Assembly: GCF_029582805.1 (NCBI RefSeq)
Contig: NZ_JAKKUT010000008.1
Coordinates: 62,001-126,000 of the forward strand
Origin: Candidatus Synechococcus calcipolaris G9
GTDB taxonomy: Bacteria > Cyanobacteriota > Cyanobacteriia > Thermosynechococcales > Thermosynechococcaceae
DNA length: 64,000 bases
Direction: 5' to 3'
In this document: piece by piece, positions 18,499 through 26,109 of the stretch
How the letters are laid out: each line of letters opens with the position of its first letter
Position numbering within the stretch: the stretch's first letter is position 1
Made by a program: the position numbers and the translations under genes
The notes under the pieces: model-generated
Seen by the model: the letters and a program-made list of their open reading frames with translations, nothing else
Told to the model about the DNA's origin: nothing
Databases searched by the model: none

Positions 18499-18969
18499 AT
18501 GTCATTGACGGTGGGCGATCGCGCCCCAGACTTTTGTCTAGCCAGTGCCACTGGAGATCAGGTGTGTTTAGGGGATTTTCGGGGGCAGTGGTTGATTTTA
18601 TATTTTTATCCACGGGATAATACCCCTGGCTGCACAAAGGAGGCCTGTGGCTATCGGGATGTTTACGAAGCGCGGCAAGATCAAAACCTGGCGATCGTTG
18701 GTATCAGCGGCGATTCTGCCCAATCTCACCAAAAATTCATCCAGAAATATCGCCTGCCCTTTCCCCTCCTCTGCGATTTGGATGGAACGGTGGCCAGGGC
18801 CTACGACAGCTATGGCCCCAAAAAGTTTATGGGCAAAGAATACGAGGGGATCTACCGCAATACCTTTTTGATCGACCCCCAGGGCAATCTGGCAGGTATT
18901 TATCTAAAGGTTAAGCCGGATGCCCATATTGATCAGGTAATGGCAGATTTTCAGGCCCAAGCATCTTGA
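18499..18969 (+). CDS. Thioredoxin-dependent peroxiredoxin, PrxQ/BCP type
   Basis: The 156-residue protein carries the peroxidatic cysteine in PGCTKEAC (Cys45) with the resolving cysteine five residues later (Cys50), the hallmark of atypical two-cysteine PrxQ/BCP enzymes that reduce hydrogen peroxide and organic peroxides with thioredoxin. The thioredoxin fold is clear from LILYFYPRDNTPG through FLIDPQGNLAGIY. ATG 18499 is selected because an AGGAG site at 18487-18491 precedes it at 7 nt; a longer frame starting at 18445 adds atypical residues. It stands alone, divergent from the carboxysome genes. Confidence 0.9.
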   Translation: MSLTVGDRAPDFCLASATGDQVCLGDFRGQWLILYFYPRDNTPGCTKEACGYRDVYEARQDQNLAIVGISGDSAQSHQKFIQKYRLPFPLLCDLDGTVARAYDSYGPKKFMGKEYEGIYRNTFLIDPQGNLAGIYLKVKPDAHIDQVMADFQAQAS

Positions 18970-19130
18970 CTGTAAGGAGTTAGTTAATTCTGGAACAGGG
19001 GGGTTTTAGTGAAGTGAAGGCTTTTGAGGCTTGGCAGATGATTCTTGAGAAAACGAACTGATCACGGAATTCTGGATCAGCCCGAAAGTAAGACTATTTC
19101 TCCGAGAGAGGTTGATCCAGAGTTAAATGA

Positions 19131-20090
19131 TCACGTTTTGGCTCCTTGGAGTTGTGCGAGCGTTAGTGGCTGTGGGGTGCAAAGACGTTTACGGAAGCGG
19201 TGCAGGGTGTTTAGCGCGTCTGGATATTCTGGGTAGGCTAGTTGAATAAATCGGGCGAAGTCCTCGATGGTGCAGGGTTTTGAGGTTCCGCCTTGGTATT
19301 GATGGAATTCTTTGTGAATGCTTTCTTTGATGGTGAGGAGGTTGTCGAGGCTATCGGCTAGGTGGGGGTAATGGGTTTGATCGTAGAGGTGGTGAACGGC
19401 AAGGGGTATGGGGCTGTCGATCGTCTGCTTTTCTTGGGTGATTTGGCAGGTGTTGTTATCTCTGGCTTTGGCGCGGTTTTTGGCTTGATTGATGCGCTGG
19501 TTTTGGCTGCTGGCGGTGTCTTTTTCGACTGATTTGGTGTGGATTGTGACGTTTTTGCACCAGGTTCGGGTGGTGGAGTTATTGTGGTTCTCTGCGAGGT
19601 ACTCAGATAGTTTGCCAATGCCGGAAAAGGAGTAGTAGGTGACTTCCTCTATACGGCGAAATTCGGTCTCGTGGGTAAGGGGGGAGGGAGTTTTCTGTAC
19701 TGCTTCAAAGGTTTTATTGAGGGTTCTCAGTCTAATTTTTAGGATGGTGGCAACTTTGTCTTCGGGGAGGAAGTTGATGTTGTTGATTTTGACTATTTGG
19801 CTATTTTCGAGGACGGTTTGGCGGATGAGGGCATGGAGAGCTTGTTGTTTGCGATTGTGGACTAATGCCTTGAGTAGTCTGGCTTTGGGGCGGTATGGAG
19901 GGGATGCCTGAAGAGCGTTGTAGAGTTTTTGAATACCATTTGTGGTGTAGAAGCAGGCTTCGGATGCACTGAGTTTGATGTAGTCGGTTTGGGGGACTAA
20001 ATTTAGCTTTCTTCTGATGTTAAGAAGTTTTTGACGTGAGATGTTTAGGCTCTGTGCGATCTCAGAGTCTTTGATGAGAAATTCGGTCAT
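19131..20090 (-). CDS. HNH-type endonuclease-like protein with duplicated N-terminal DNA-binding-like modules
   Basis: The 319-residue product ends with an HNH-like nuclease region at about 205-265: CQITQE, then LAVHHLYDQ (His233, His234), DSLDNLLTI (Asn250) and ESIHKEFHQ (His259, His263). The first half has two related segments, about 4-62 and 107-168, each an HTH-like helix pair followed by a (Y/F)Y(T/S)xxGIxKLxxxL motif, which looks like an internal duplication. The start overlaps the stop of the J-domain gene by ATGA. The coding strand is rich in A and C, and no HIP1 site occurs in it, unlike its neighbours, so it was probably acquired. Its substrate is unknown. Confidence 0.65.
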   Translation of the reverse strand: MTEFLIKDSEIAQSLNISRQKLLNIRRKLNLVPQTDYIKLSASEACFYTTNGIQKLYNALQASPPYRPKARLLKALVHNRKQQALHALIRQTVLENSQIVKINNINFLPEDKVATILKIRLRTLNKTFEAVQKTPSPLTHETEFRRIEEVTYYSFSGIGKLSEYLAENHNNSTTRTWCKNVTIHTKSVEKDTASSQNQRINQAKNRAKARDNNTCQITQEKQTIDSPIPLAVHHLYDQTHYPHLADSLDNLLTIKESIHKEFHQYQGGTSKPCTIEDFARFIQLAYPEYPDALNTLHRFRKRLCTPQPLTLAQLQGAKT

Positions 20091-20629
20091 GGCTTGTACG
20101 TGAGGCTGCGATACATTTGTTCGAGACGCTCAAAGATGCGCCTGTTACCTGTTTTGGGGTTGTCGGGGTGGTAGATTTTGCTGAGGCGATGGTATGCGTC
20201 TCTGATGTCTTTGTCGGTGGCGGCTTCAGGATCTAAGCTGAAGACTTGCCAGGGGCGGAAGTAGTTAAAAATATTGATGCCGTTGATGCAGTCGGGCCCG
20301 GTCTGGTGTTGCTCGTTGGGCAGGACATCAATGAGATCGCGATATAGCTGCTCCCAGGTGGCTTTGAGAGCGTAGTTGAGGGGTTCAGTGCCGTCTATGG
20401 CCATCTGAAATTTGCCGTTTTTGCGGAGGGCAACGGTGCTGGTGACGTTGAATTTTCGGTAAAGGGCTTGCTTGAGTTGGGGGAGGGTGAGGGGCTTGTT
20501 TTTTTTGTCTTTTGGGGGTTTGGTGAGGACTAGCTGGGCAAAGACTTGGAGGATTTGCGGATCGTAGTTGTGGGCCTGATGCAACCGCTCGATTTCAGTG
20601 AGGATGTGAGGGGCAAGCTTGGCAGGCAT
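20087..20629 (-). CDS. J-domain protein with unknown N-terminal region
   Basis: This 180-residue protein ends with a J domain at about 125-178: helix II with AYHRLSKIY, the HPD tripeptide at 154-156 and then FERLEQMYRSL. The HPD motif would stimulate an Hsp70 (DnaK) ATPase. The first 120 residues match nothing I recognise; they include a Lys/Pro-rich stretch at 37-50 and an aromatic segment FNYFRPW. It is the first gene of a two-gene unit with the HNH protein. A placement of a J domain at the C terminus with no G/F or zinc domains makes it a class III J protein, probably specialised for its partner. Confidence 0.7.
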   Translation of the reverse strand: MPAKLAPHILTEIERLHQAHNYDPQILQVFAQLVLTKPPKDKKNKPLTLPQLKQALYRKFNVTSTVALRKNGKFQMAIDGTEPLNYALKATWEQLYRDLIDVLPNEQHQTGPDCINGINIFNYFRPWQVFSLDPEAATDKDIRDAYHRLSKIYHPDNPKTGNRRIFERLEQMYRSLTYKP

Positions 20630-20778
20630 GGGAAGAACAGGAGAGAAAACAAACTTTGACTTGAGAATGTCTTTGGTTTTACTTTATCACAGGTGATCAT
20701 AGTGCGTACCTATTAATATTGACAGATAAGCACTACATCTTGTATGTTCACATTCCTAGCTGTAGGAATTCAGATTTG

Positions 20779-21294
20779 CTACTGTAAACGCGCTGCCCCA
20801 AACGTGGCATTAAATTTGCGACACCAAATGGCTACCGACGGATAGGCTGCCAAGTCCACATTGTCAGGAATGGTATAGGTTTGGGAGCCGGTAAACTGCT
20901 TTAGGGGAGCAAGGATCAGGTAGTCCCCCGATTTCAGGGCGTAGGCGGGGGGTTTGGTAGACCCAAGCACATTTTCAGAACGATGGAGAATCACCACCAA
21001 ATCCGGGCCCATGGAAAATGTACTAAAGGTTTGATCCAGTTCCAGAATCCGCTTTCCCCCTTGATTGATGATTTTTGCGCCGCCCTTGGTGGGATGTTCA
21101 CCGGAGGCAAAACTGCCGGAGCGCAGGATTGAATTGGCTTGAACGACGAGTTCAGGAGGGGGATTCACAGAGGGTTCTGACATGGCGATCGCCGGATCCG
21201 ATTCTGGGTGACGGATGGTATTCAGCCCAAAAATTACCGCTACGGGTATGAGGCATAAACCAAGAACAGACATTATTTTGTGTGAATGTTTCAT
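20779..21294 (-). CDS. DM13 domain exported protein
   Basis: A signal peptide or anchor (residues about 8-25) is followed by a DM13-like domain: SGSFASGEHPTKGG, then DLVVILHRSEN, PLKQFTGSQTYTIP and the cysteine-containing AIWCRKFNATFG. DM13 domains are thought to take part in redox reactions through a conserved cysteine. The 171-residue length fits a single domain plus leader. The gene is separate from the accessory pair downstream and regains HIP1 sites. Function in cyanobacteria is unproven. Confidence 0.75.
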   Translation of the reverse strand: MKHSHKIMSVLGLCLIPVAVIFGLNTIRHPESDPAIAMSEPSVNPPPELVVQANSILRSGSFASGEHPTKGGAKIINQGGKRILELDQTFSTFSMGPDLVVILHRSENVLGSTKPPAYALKSGDYLILAPLKQFTGSQTYTIPDNVDLAAYPSVAIWCRKFNATFGAARLQ

Positions 21295-21508
21295 TGTTCT
21301 ATTTCCAATTATTTTGCTACTACGTATATTTTCAGCCTTGTCTCGTTTGATTATGGCTTTCCTTCCTGAGATTTCCCTAAGGGTTATCTAAGTTCAGGAT
21401 GAGCGTCATTGCCAACAGAGAAATGTAGGGTTTGCTTTGATTCAACGTCGGGAATGATGTCACACTAGCTATCGTACTTACCTATTCAGACTAGAGATTC
21501 TCCTCACC

Positions 21509-24139
21509 ATGACTGGCTTTGACACCGAAACCACTAATGCCTTTGCCCTGGCGGGATCCCGTCCCCACTACAGCCCCGATCGCCCCGGCCAGGTGGAGCA
21601 TATTTTTCTAGATCTTAGTTTAGACTTGGAGCAACAACGGTGTTGGGGGCAATGCCATATTCGCCTCCGCCCAATCCGTACAGATCTTACTCATCTGGAA
21701 TTGGATGCGGTTAACCAAACCATCCATAACGTAAAAGTCAATGATCAGGCTCAAAAATTTGACTATGACGGTGCAGTACTCATTGTTCACCTAGACCCAG
21801 GTTTAGGGATCAATCTCCATGATCTCCTCACGGTTTCCGTGGACTACAGCCTAGAGCATCCCCAGCGCGGCCTCTACTTTATTGCCCCCGACCATGACTA
21901 TCCCCATAAGTCCCGCCAAGCTTGGACCCAAGGGGAAGACGAAGATTCCCGCTACTGGTTTCCCTGCTTTGACTATCCGGGGCAATTGGCAACCTCAGAA
22001 GTGCGAGTACGGGTCGCCCATCCCTATCTAGCCATTTCCAATGGGGAACTGCGCTATGTGACGGAAGAAGGGAGCGATAAAATTTATCATTGGTATCAGC
22101 CCCAAGTGCATCCCTCCTATCTGATTACATTGGCGGTGGGGGATTTTGCCCAACTGGAGGATCACTGGCAAGGCAAACCCGTCACCTACTATGTGACCAA
22201 GGGGCGAGAAGAGGATGCCCGTCGCACCATGGGGAAAACCCCACGGATGATTGAGTTTTTTAGTGATATTTTTGGCTATGCCTATCCCTACAGTAAGTAT
22301 GCCCAGGTCTGCGTCGAGGATTTTATCTTTGGCGGCATGGAGAACACCTCCACCACCCTCCTCACCGATCGCTGTCTTTTGGATGAACGGGCTGCCCTAG
22401 ATAACCGCAGCAGTGAAAGCTTAGTGGCCCACGAATTGGCCCATCAATGGTTTGGGGATTTAGTTGTCATTAAACATTGGTCCCATGCCTGGATTAAGGA
22501 GGGCATGGCCTCCTATGCGGAAGTGTTGTGGACGGCAGCGGAATACGGCCCCAATGAGGCCGCCTACTACCGCTTGAATGAGGCCCGTAATTATTTACAT
22601 GAAGATAAAAGTCGTTACCGTCGCCCCATTGTCACCCATGTTTATCGGGCGGCCATGGAACTCTACGATCGCCACCTCTATGAAAAGGGGGCCTGCGTCT
22701 ATCACATGATGCGTCAAGAATTGGGGGATGAGCTATTTTGGCGGGGGATTCACACTTTTTTGCAAACCCATGCCCATAAAACCGTGGAAACGGTGGATCT
22801 GCTACGGGCCATGGAAACTGCCACCGGCCGCAATCTCTTACCCCTCTTTGATCAGTACGTCTTTCGCGGCGGCCATCCCGACTATCACGTCACCTATGGT
22901 TGGGATAAGGATGGGTCTTTGGCGGTACTGACGATTAAGCAAAAGCAGGCGAAGGAGGGCACCCATTGGCTAGAGCAGGGACTTTTTGATCTGAAGTTGC
23001 CCATTGGCTTTGGCTATGTGGCGGACGATGGGGCGGTGACATTAGATCAAGTAACGATTCGGGTGCAGGAGGCGGAGCAACGTTTTTATTTCCCCCTCAG
23101 TCGTAAGCCTAGTTTTATTAGCTTTGATGTGGGCAACCATACGTTAAAAACAGTGACGTTGGCGTATCCCTTGCCGGAACTTAAAAGCCAATTGAGCCAT
23201 GATCCCGATCCCCTGAGTCGGTTGGAAGCAGCCAAGGCGATCGCCAAAAAGGGACATTTAACGGCGGTGCAGAGTTTGGTGGAACAGCTTAAAACCGAGG
23301 CATTTTGGGGGGTGCGCCTAGAAATTGTCAAAGCCTTGGCGACAATCAAACTGGATCAGGCCCTAGAGGGGTTAGCCCTGGCCTTGGGGGATGGAGATGC
23401 ACGGGTACGGCGGGCTGCGGTGACGGCGATCGCCGATATTAAAACCTATGCCGCCTATAAGCTCCTAAAACCCATTGCCGAAAAGGGGGATGCCAGTTAC
23501 TCCGTAGAAGCCGCGGCCCTAAAAGGCATTGGCGCGATCGCTGGGGCCCAGACCGGGGAAAAACCCAAACCCACAAAGGTCTTAAAGATTTTGCAGACGG
23601 CCCTAGAAAAACGCTCCGGCTGGAATGAAGTCGTGCGCTGTGGGGCGATCGCCGGTTTAAGTGCCCTCAAGGATCTGCCGGAAGCCGTAGAGCTTATTTT
23701 GGCATACACCCAATTGGGAACACCCCAAGCCCTGCGTTTGGCAGCGGTGCGGGCCCTGGGAACCCTGGGCAAGGGGCCCTCAGATTATCAGGATAAAATT
23801 TTCCAGCGATTACACCACCTGGCGGATGAACCCCTCTTTTTAACCCAGGTAGCGGTGGTGAATGCCCTAGGGCAGATGGACTCCCCCAAGTCCCTGGGAT
23901 TACTGCAACAGTTGCGGGAACGAACCCTTGATCATCGAGTCAAGCGATCGGCGGATGAAGCCATTCCCAAGGTACAAAAAGCCATGGGCAGTACCCAAGC
24001 CCTCAAGAGCCTAGAGGAAACGGTGGCGGAGTTAAAACGGGAAAATCAAACCTTGAAAAGTCGCCTAGAGAAATTGGAAGTAAAATCCAATGTCACGCCT
24101 TCAGAGAATGGATCTGACACAATTAAGAACGGTAGTTAA
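21509..24139 (+). CDS. M1 family aminopeptidase with C-terminal HEAT-like repeats
   Basis: The 876-residue protein is a zinc aminopeptidase of the M1 family. The substrate-side exopeptidase motif is G275-G276-M-E-N, and the zinc site is HELAH (His308 and His312 with Glu309) followed by Glu331 in WIKEG. The first 450 residues match the catalytic fold. From about 560 to 830, repeated alpha-helical units (for example DGDARVRRAAVTAIADIK) resemble HEAT repeats, and the last 40 residues form a short coiled coil ending in a Ser/Asn tail. It trims N-terminal residues from peptides in the cytoplasm. The HEAT extension is typical of cyanobacterial members as far as I recall. Confidence 0.88.
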   Translation: MTGFDTETTNAFALAGSRPHYSPDRPGQVEHIFLDLSLDLEQQRCWGQCHIRLRPIRTDLTHLELDAVNQTIHNVKVNDQAQKFDYDGAVLIVHLDPGLGINLHDLLTVSVDYSLEHPQRGLYFIAPDHDYPHKSRQAWTQGEDEDSRYWFPCFDYPGQLATSEVRVRVAHPYLAISNGELRYVTEEGSDKIYHWYQPQVHPSYLITLAVGDFAQLEDHWQGKPVTYYVTKGREEDARRTMGKTPRMIEFFSDIFGYAYPYSKYAQVCVEDFIFGGMENTSTTLLTDRCLLDERAALDNRSSESLVAHELAHQWFGDLVVIKHWSHAWIKEGMASYAEVLWTAAEYGPNEAAYYRLNEARNYLHEDKSRYRRPIVTHVYRAAMELYDRHLYEKGACVYHMMRQELGDELFWRGIHTFLQTHAHKTVETVDLLRAMETATGRNLLPLFDQYVFRGGHPDYHVTYGWDKDGSLAVLTIKQKQAKEGTHWLEQGLFDLKLPIGFGYVADDGAVTLDQVTIRVQEAEQRFYFPLSRKPSFISFDVGNHTLKTVTLAYPLPELKSQLSHDPDPLSRLEAAKAIAKKGHLTAVQSLVEQLKTEAFWGVRLEIVKALATIKLDQALEGLALALGDGDARVRRAAVTAIADIKTYAAYKLLKPIAEKGDASYSVEAAALKGIGAIAGAQTGEKPKPTKVLKILQTALEKRSGWNEVVRCGAIAGLSALKDLPEAVELILAYTQLGTPQALRLAAVRALGTLGKGPSDYQDKIFQRLHHLADEPLFLTQVAVVNALGQMDSPKSLGLLQQLRERTLDHRVKRSADEAIPKVQKAMGSTQALKSLEETVAELKRENQTLKSRLEKLEVKSNVTPSENGSDTIKNGS

Positions 24140-24206
24140 TTTTTGCAAAGGATATATAAAGTCATAAAGAACCTATAAAAATAGGGGATGTTACCAACCA
24201 AGAGAT

Positions 24207-24548
24207 TCAAAGTCCGTGAAGGGCGTGGCGGGCGATGATTTTGCGTTCTTCGCGATTAAAGGCTGGGATGGCGGAGATGATTTGCTCCAGGCTTGGGTGA
24301 GTTGGTTGCCCCTCCCTGTATTGCGCCTGCGCCTTGATCTCAGCTTTGATGCGTTCTTTTTCTTCATATGGGCTAAAGTTAGCCTGTTCTTGGAGATGTT
24401 GAATTTCGGTACTTGGAATGAATTCGGGTACAGGTTCAGGAGGAAGTCCGAGGAGGGTGAGGTAAGTTTCAACTTTGCTAATCATGCCAATCGCCAAGAA
24501 CATCGAGAAGAACAAGAAAAAAGCTTTTCCAGCCAGCGATACCACCAA
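24207..24548 (-). CDS. Small hypothetical protein with one membrane segment
   Basis: A protein of up to 113 residues opens with a hydrophobic helix (residues about 5-25, AGKAFFLFFSMFLAIGMI), then has a Pro-rich turn and a charged, helical C-terminal part (EEKERIKAEIKAQAQYREG and FNREERKIIARHAL). The coding choice over the two overlapping frames rests on this composition. TTG 24548 is the listed start; an ATG 45 nt later (residue 16) is an alternative. It lies 12 nt after the end of the next small gene and probably belongs to one operon with it and the acyltransferase-like gene. No homologue was recognised. Confidence 0.5.
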   Translation of the reverse strand: MVVSLAGKAFFLFFSMFLAIGMISKVETYLTLLGLPPEPVPEFIPSTEIQHLQEQANFSPYEEKERIKAEIKAQAQYREGQPTHPSLEQIISAIPAFNREERKIIARHALHGL

Positions 24549-24560
24549 TACAAAGCTGAA

Positions 24561-24710
24561 CTAAGCAAATGAAGGCGCATCCGACAGCAAGCCCTTGAGA
24601 CCCAAGATCAGTTTAAGTTCAAGGTTGCCCAAAGCAATAATCGTTTGCTGGATACCTAGTTCACGTTTGGCCGCGTCTAGTTGATTTTGTTCGTCTTCAT
24701 TTAACTTCAT
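24561..24710 (-). CDS. Small hypothetical protein, 49 residues
   Basis: ATG 24710 opens a 49-codon frame (MKLNEDEQNQLDAAKRELG, then a hydrophobic LELKLILGLKGLL end) closing with TAG at 24561. It has a charged amphipathic N-terminal helix and a weakly hydrophobic C-terminal helix. It lies 15 nt downstream of the acyltransferase-like gene and 12 nt upstream of another small gene, all on one strand. The composition and tight spacing favour a real gene, but it has no recognised family and the ribosome-binding site is weak. Confidence 0.5.
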   Translation of the reverse strand: MKLNEDEQNQLDAAKRELGIQQTIIALGNLELKLILGLKGLLSDAPSFA

Positions 24711-24725
24711 AGCGTTTGGTGTGAT

Positions 24726-25973
24726 TTATCGGTTGTTAGAGGCTGTTTTTTGCATGGGTTTGCCCATCAACAATGCAACGGTGGAGGCTAAAAACCATTC
24801 AAAGCTAAATTTGCCCTTGATTTTGTCCCACTGCACCAGTACGGGATAGTAAAGGGCCATCAAAACGATGGCTAATCCTAAGGCTAACCCCGTACTCATT
24901 AAGTCGTAAAGGTAATCATTTCCGGTGAAATAGTCAATCAATCGCAAAGGAATAAAAAAGAGGGCAAAATGGCTAATATAAATAGTGAGGGAGTAGCGAC
25001 TCAACTGGCGCAAATAGGCTAAAGACCCCCGTAAAAATTTCGACTCCAGGGGCCGCGAATCGTAGAGATGCCACAAGCCGGTAAAAACAAGGAGGATGAT
25101 TCCCAAAAGTAGCGTATTCATACTAAAGGACAGGGGATAAAACGAGAGGGGGGTCAGGTATCCACCGACAACATCGTGGGGGGGATTATTGGCTGCCCAG
25201 AAGGCTTTGCCCAAGCCAGCCACCGCAAAGAGAGTCCCCAAACCGAGCAACATCGGCGTATCTTTGGCCATGAAACCACCCACCAGACGGCGACCCACCA
25301 CCAAACCCACTAGGGGAAAGGTAATCCAGGGGAAAAGGGGAAATTGTGCCCCATAGAGAAACCCCACAAAGATATCAACGGCTTTTCCCGTCGGTTCATA
25401 GTCGCTGGCCGGATCGAATAGGACATTGGGGAAGTAGTCGGAAATCCAATCCACGGGCAAAAATTCACCGCCATAGAAGGGGGCAATGGGCGTGAGCGAT
25501 CGCACTTGGGGAGTCACAAGCCAAATCACCGCTGCCAGGGCGATAATTGCCCAGGAGGGCAGGGGACGGCAAAACCCCAAAACAATCGTTGCCGCTGCAA
25601 TAAAGGTGAGAATATCCCAAATCCAGAGATTTTCAGGGCCCTGCACCAAAAACAAAAAGAGCAAGCCATAGGCAAATAGAACGCCCCCTCGCGTCAGATA
25701 GCGACGCACATCATAGACGGAGATTTCACGTTTTTGGCTAGAGAGGACGACACTTACCCCCACTAAAAATACAAACCAAGATGCGGGGAAGTCCCCCAAT
25801 AAATGATTGGAGACAAAATATAGGGCACGATCGCCCTCCTCACCACTGGAGAGAAAAATTGGGTAGTGACATAAGACCATGCCCAGTAAGGCCAAGCCCC
25901 GCATGACATCCACACAGTTGACCCGTTGAGAAGATTTTGCATCTTTTACTTGAGATTCTGGTGAATGAGCCAT
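24726..25973 (-). CDS. Polytopic acyltransferase-like membrane protein (HGSNAT/DUF1624 or DUF418-like)
   Basis: The 415-residue protein has about ten membrane helices. Its start, RVNCVDVMRGLALLGMVLCHY at residues 18-38, is the conserved first helix of heparan-alpha-glucosaminide N-acetyltransferase-like and DUF418-type transferases, which use a histidine near the membrane face to move acetyl groups. A basic cytoplasmic region (DVRRYLTRGG) follows. The acceptor cannot be named; a sugar or envelope component is plausible. Two small genes follow on the same strand. The protein-level family call is moderate. Confidence 0.6.
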   Translation of the reverse strand: MAHSPESQVKDAKSSQRVNCVDVMRGLALLGMVLCHYPIFLSSGEEGDRALYFVSNHLLGDFPASWFVFLVGVSVVLSSQKREISVYDVRRYLTRGGVLFAYGLLFLFLVQGPENLWIWDILTFIAAATIVLGFCRPLPSWAIIALAAVIWLVTPQVRSLTPIAPFYGGEFLPVDWISDYFPNVLFDPASDYEPTGKAVDIFVGFLYGAQFPLFPWITFPLVGLVVGRRLVGGFMAKDTPMLLGLGTLFAVAGLGKAFWAANNPPHDVVGGYLTPLSFYPLSFSMNTLLLGIILLVFTGLWHLYDSRPLESKFLRGSLAYLRQLSRYSLTIYISHFALFFIPLRLIDYFTGNDYLYDLMSTGLALGLAIVLMALYYPVLVQWDKIKGKFSFEWFLASTVALLMGKPMQKTASNNR

Positions 25974-26109
25974 AGTGGATTAGCCATAAATGATAAATAC
26001 TTGATTCTTGGTAAAGGCCCTAACGTCCCTGGGATTAAAGATACGTTAATCTAGACCCTGATTAAACGGTTATTGGATATTTTTGATAAAAACAGATGAT
26101 AGAAACAAG

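Noticed and set aside
18970-19130. Two copies of AATTCTGGA(A/T)CAG as possible attachment-site repeats next to the HNH/J-domain island
   Set aside because: They are very short, lie on one side only and no copy was found on the far side of the island.
24216-24572. 118-codon open frame on the plus strand
   Set aside because: It is antisense to the 113-residue minus-strand frame; its Phe-rich, biased composition is typical of a shadow frame.
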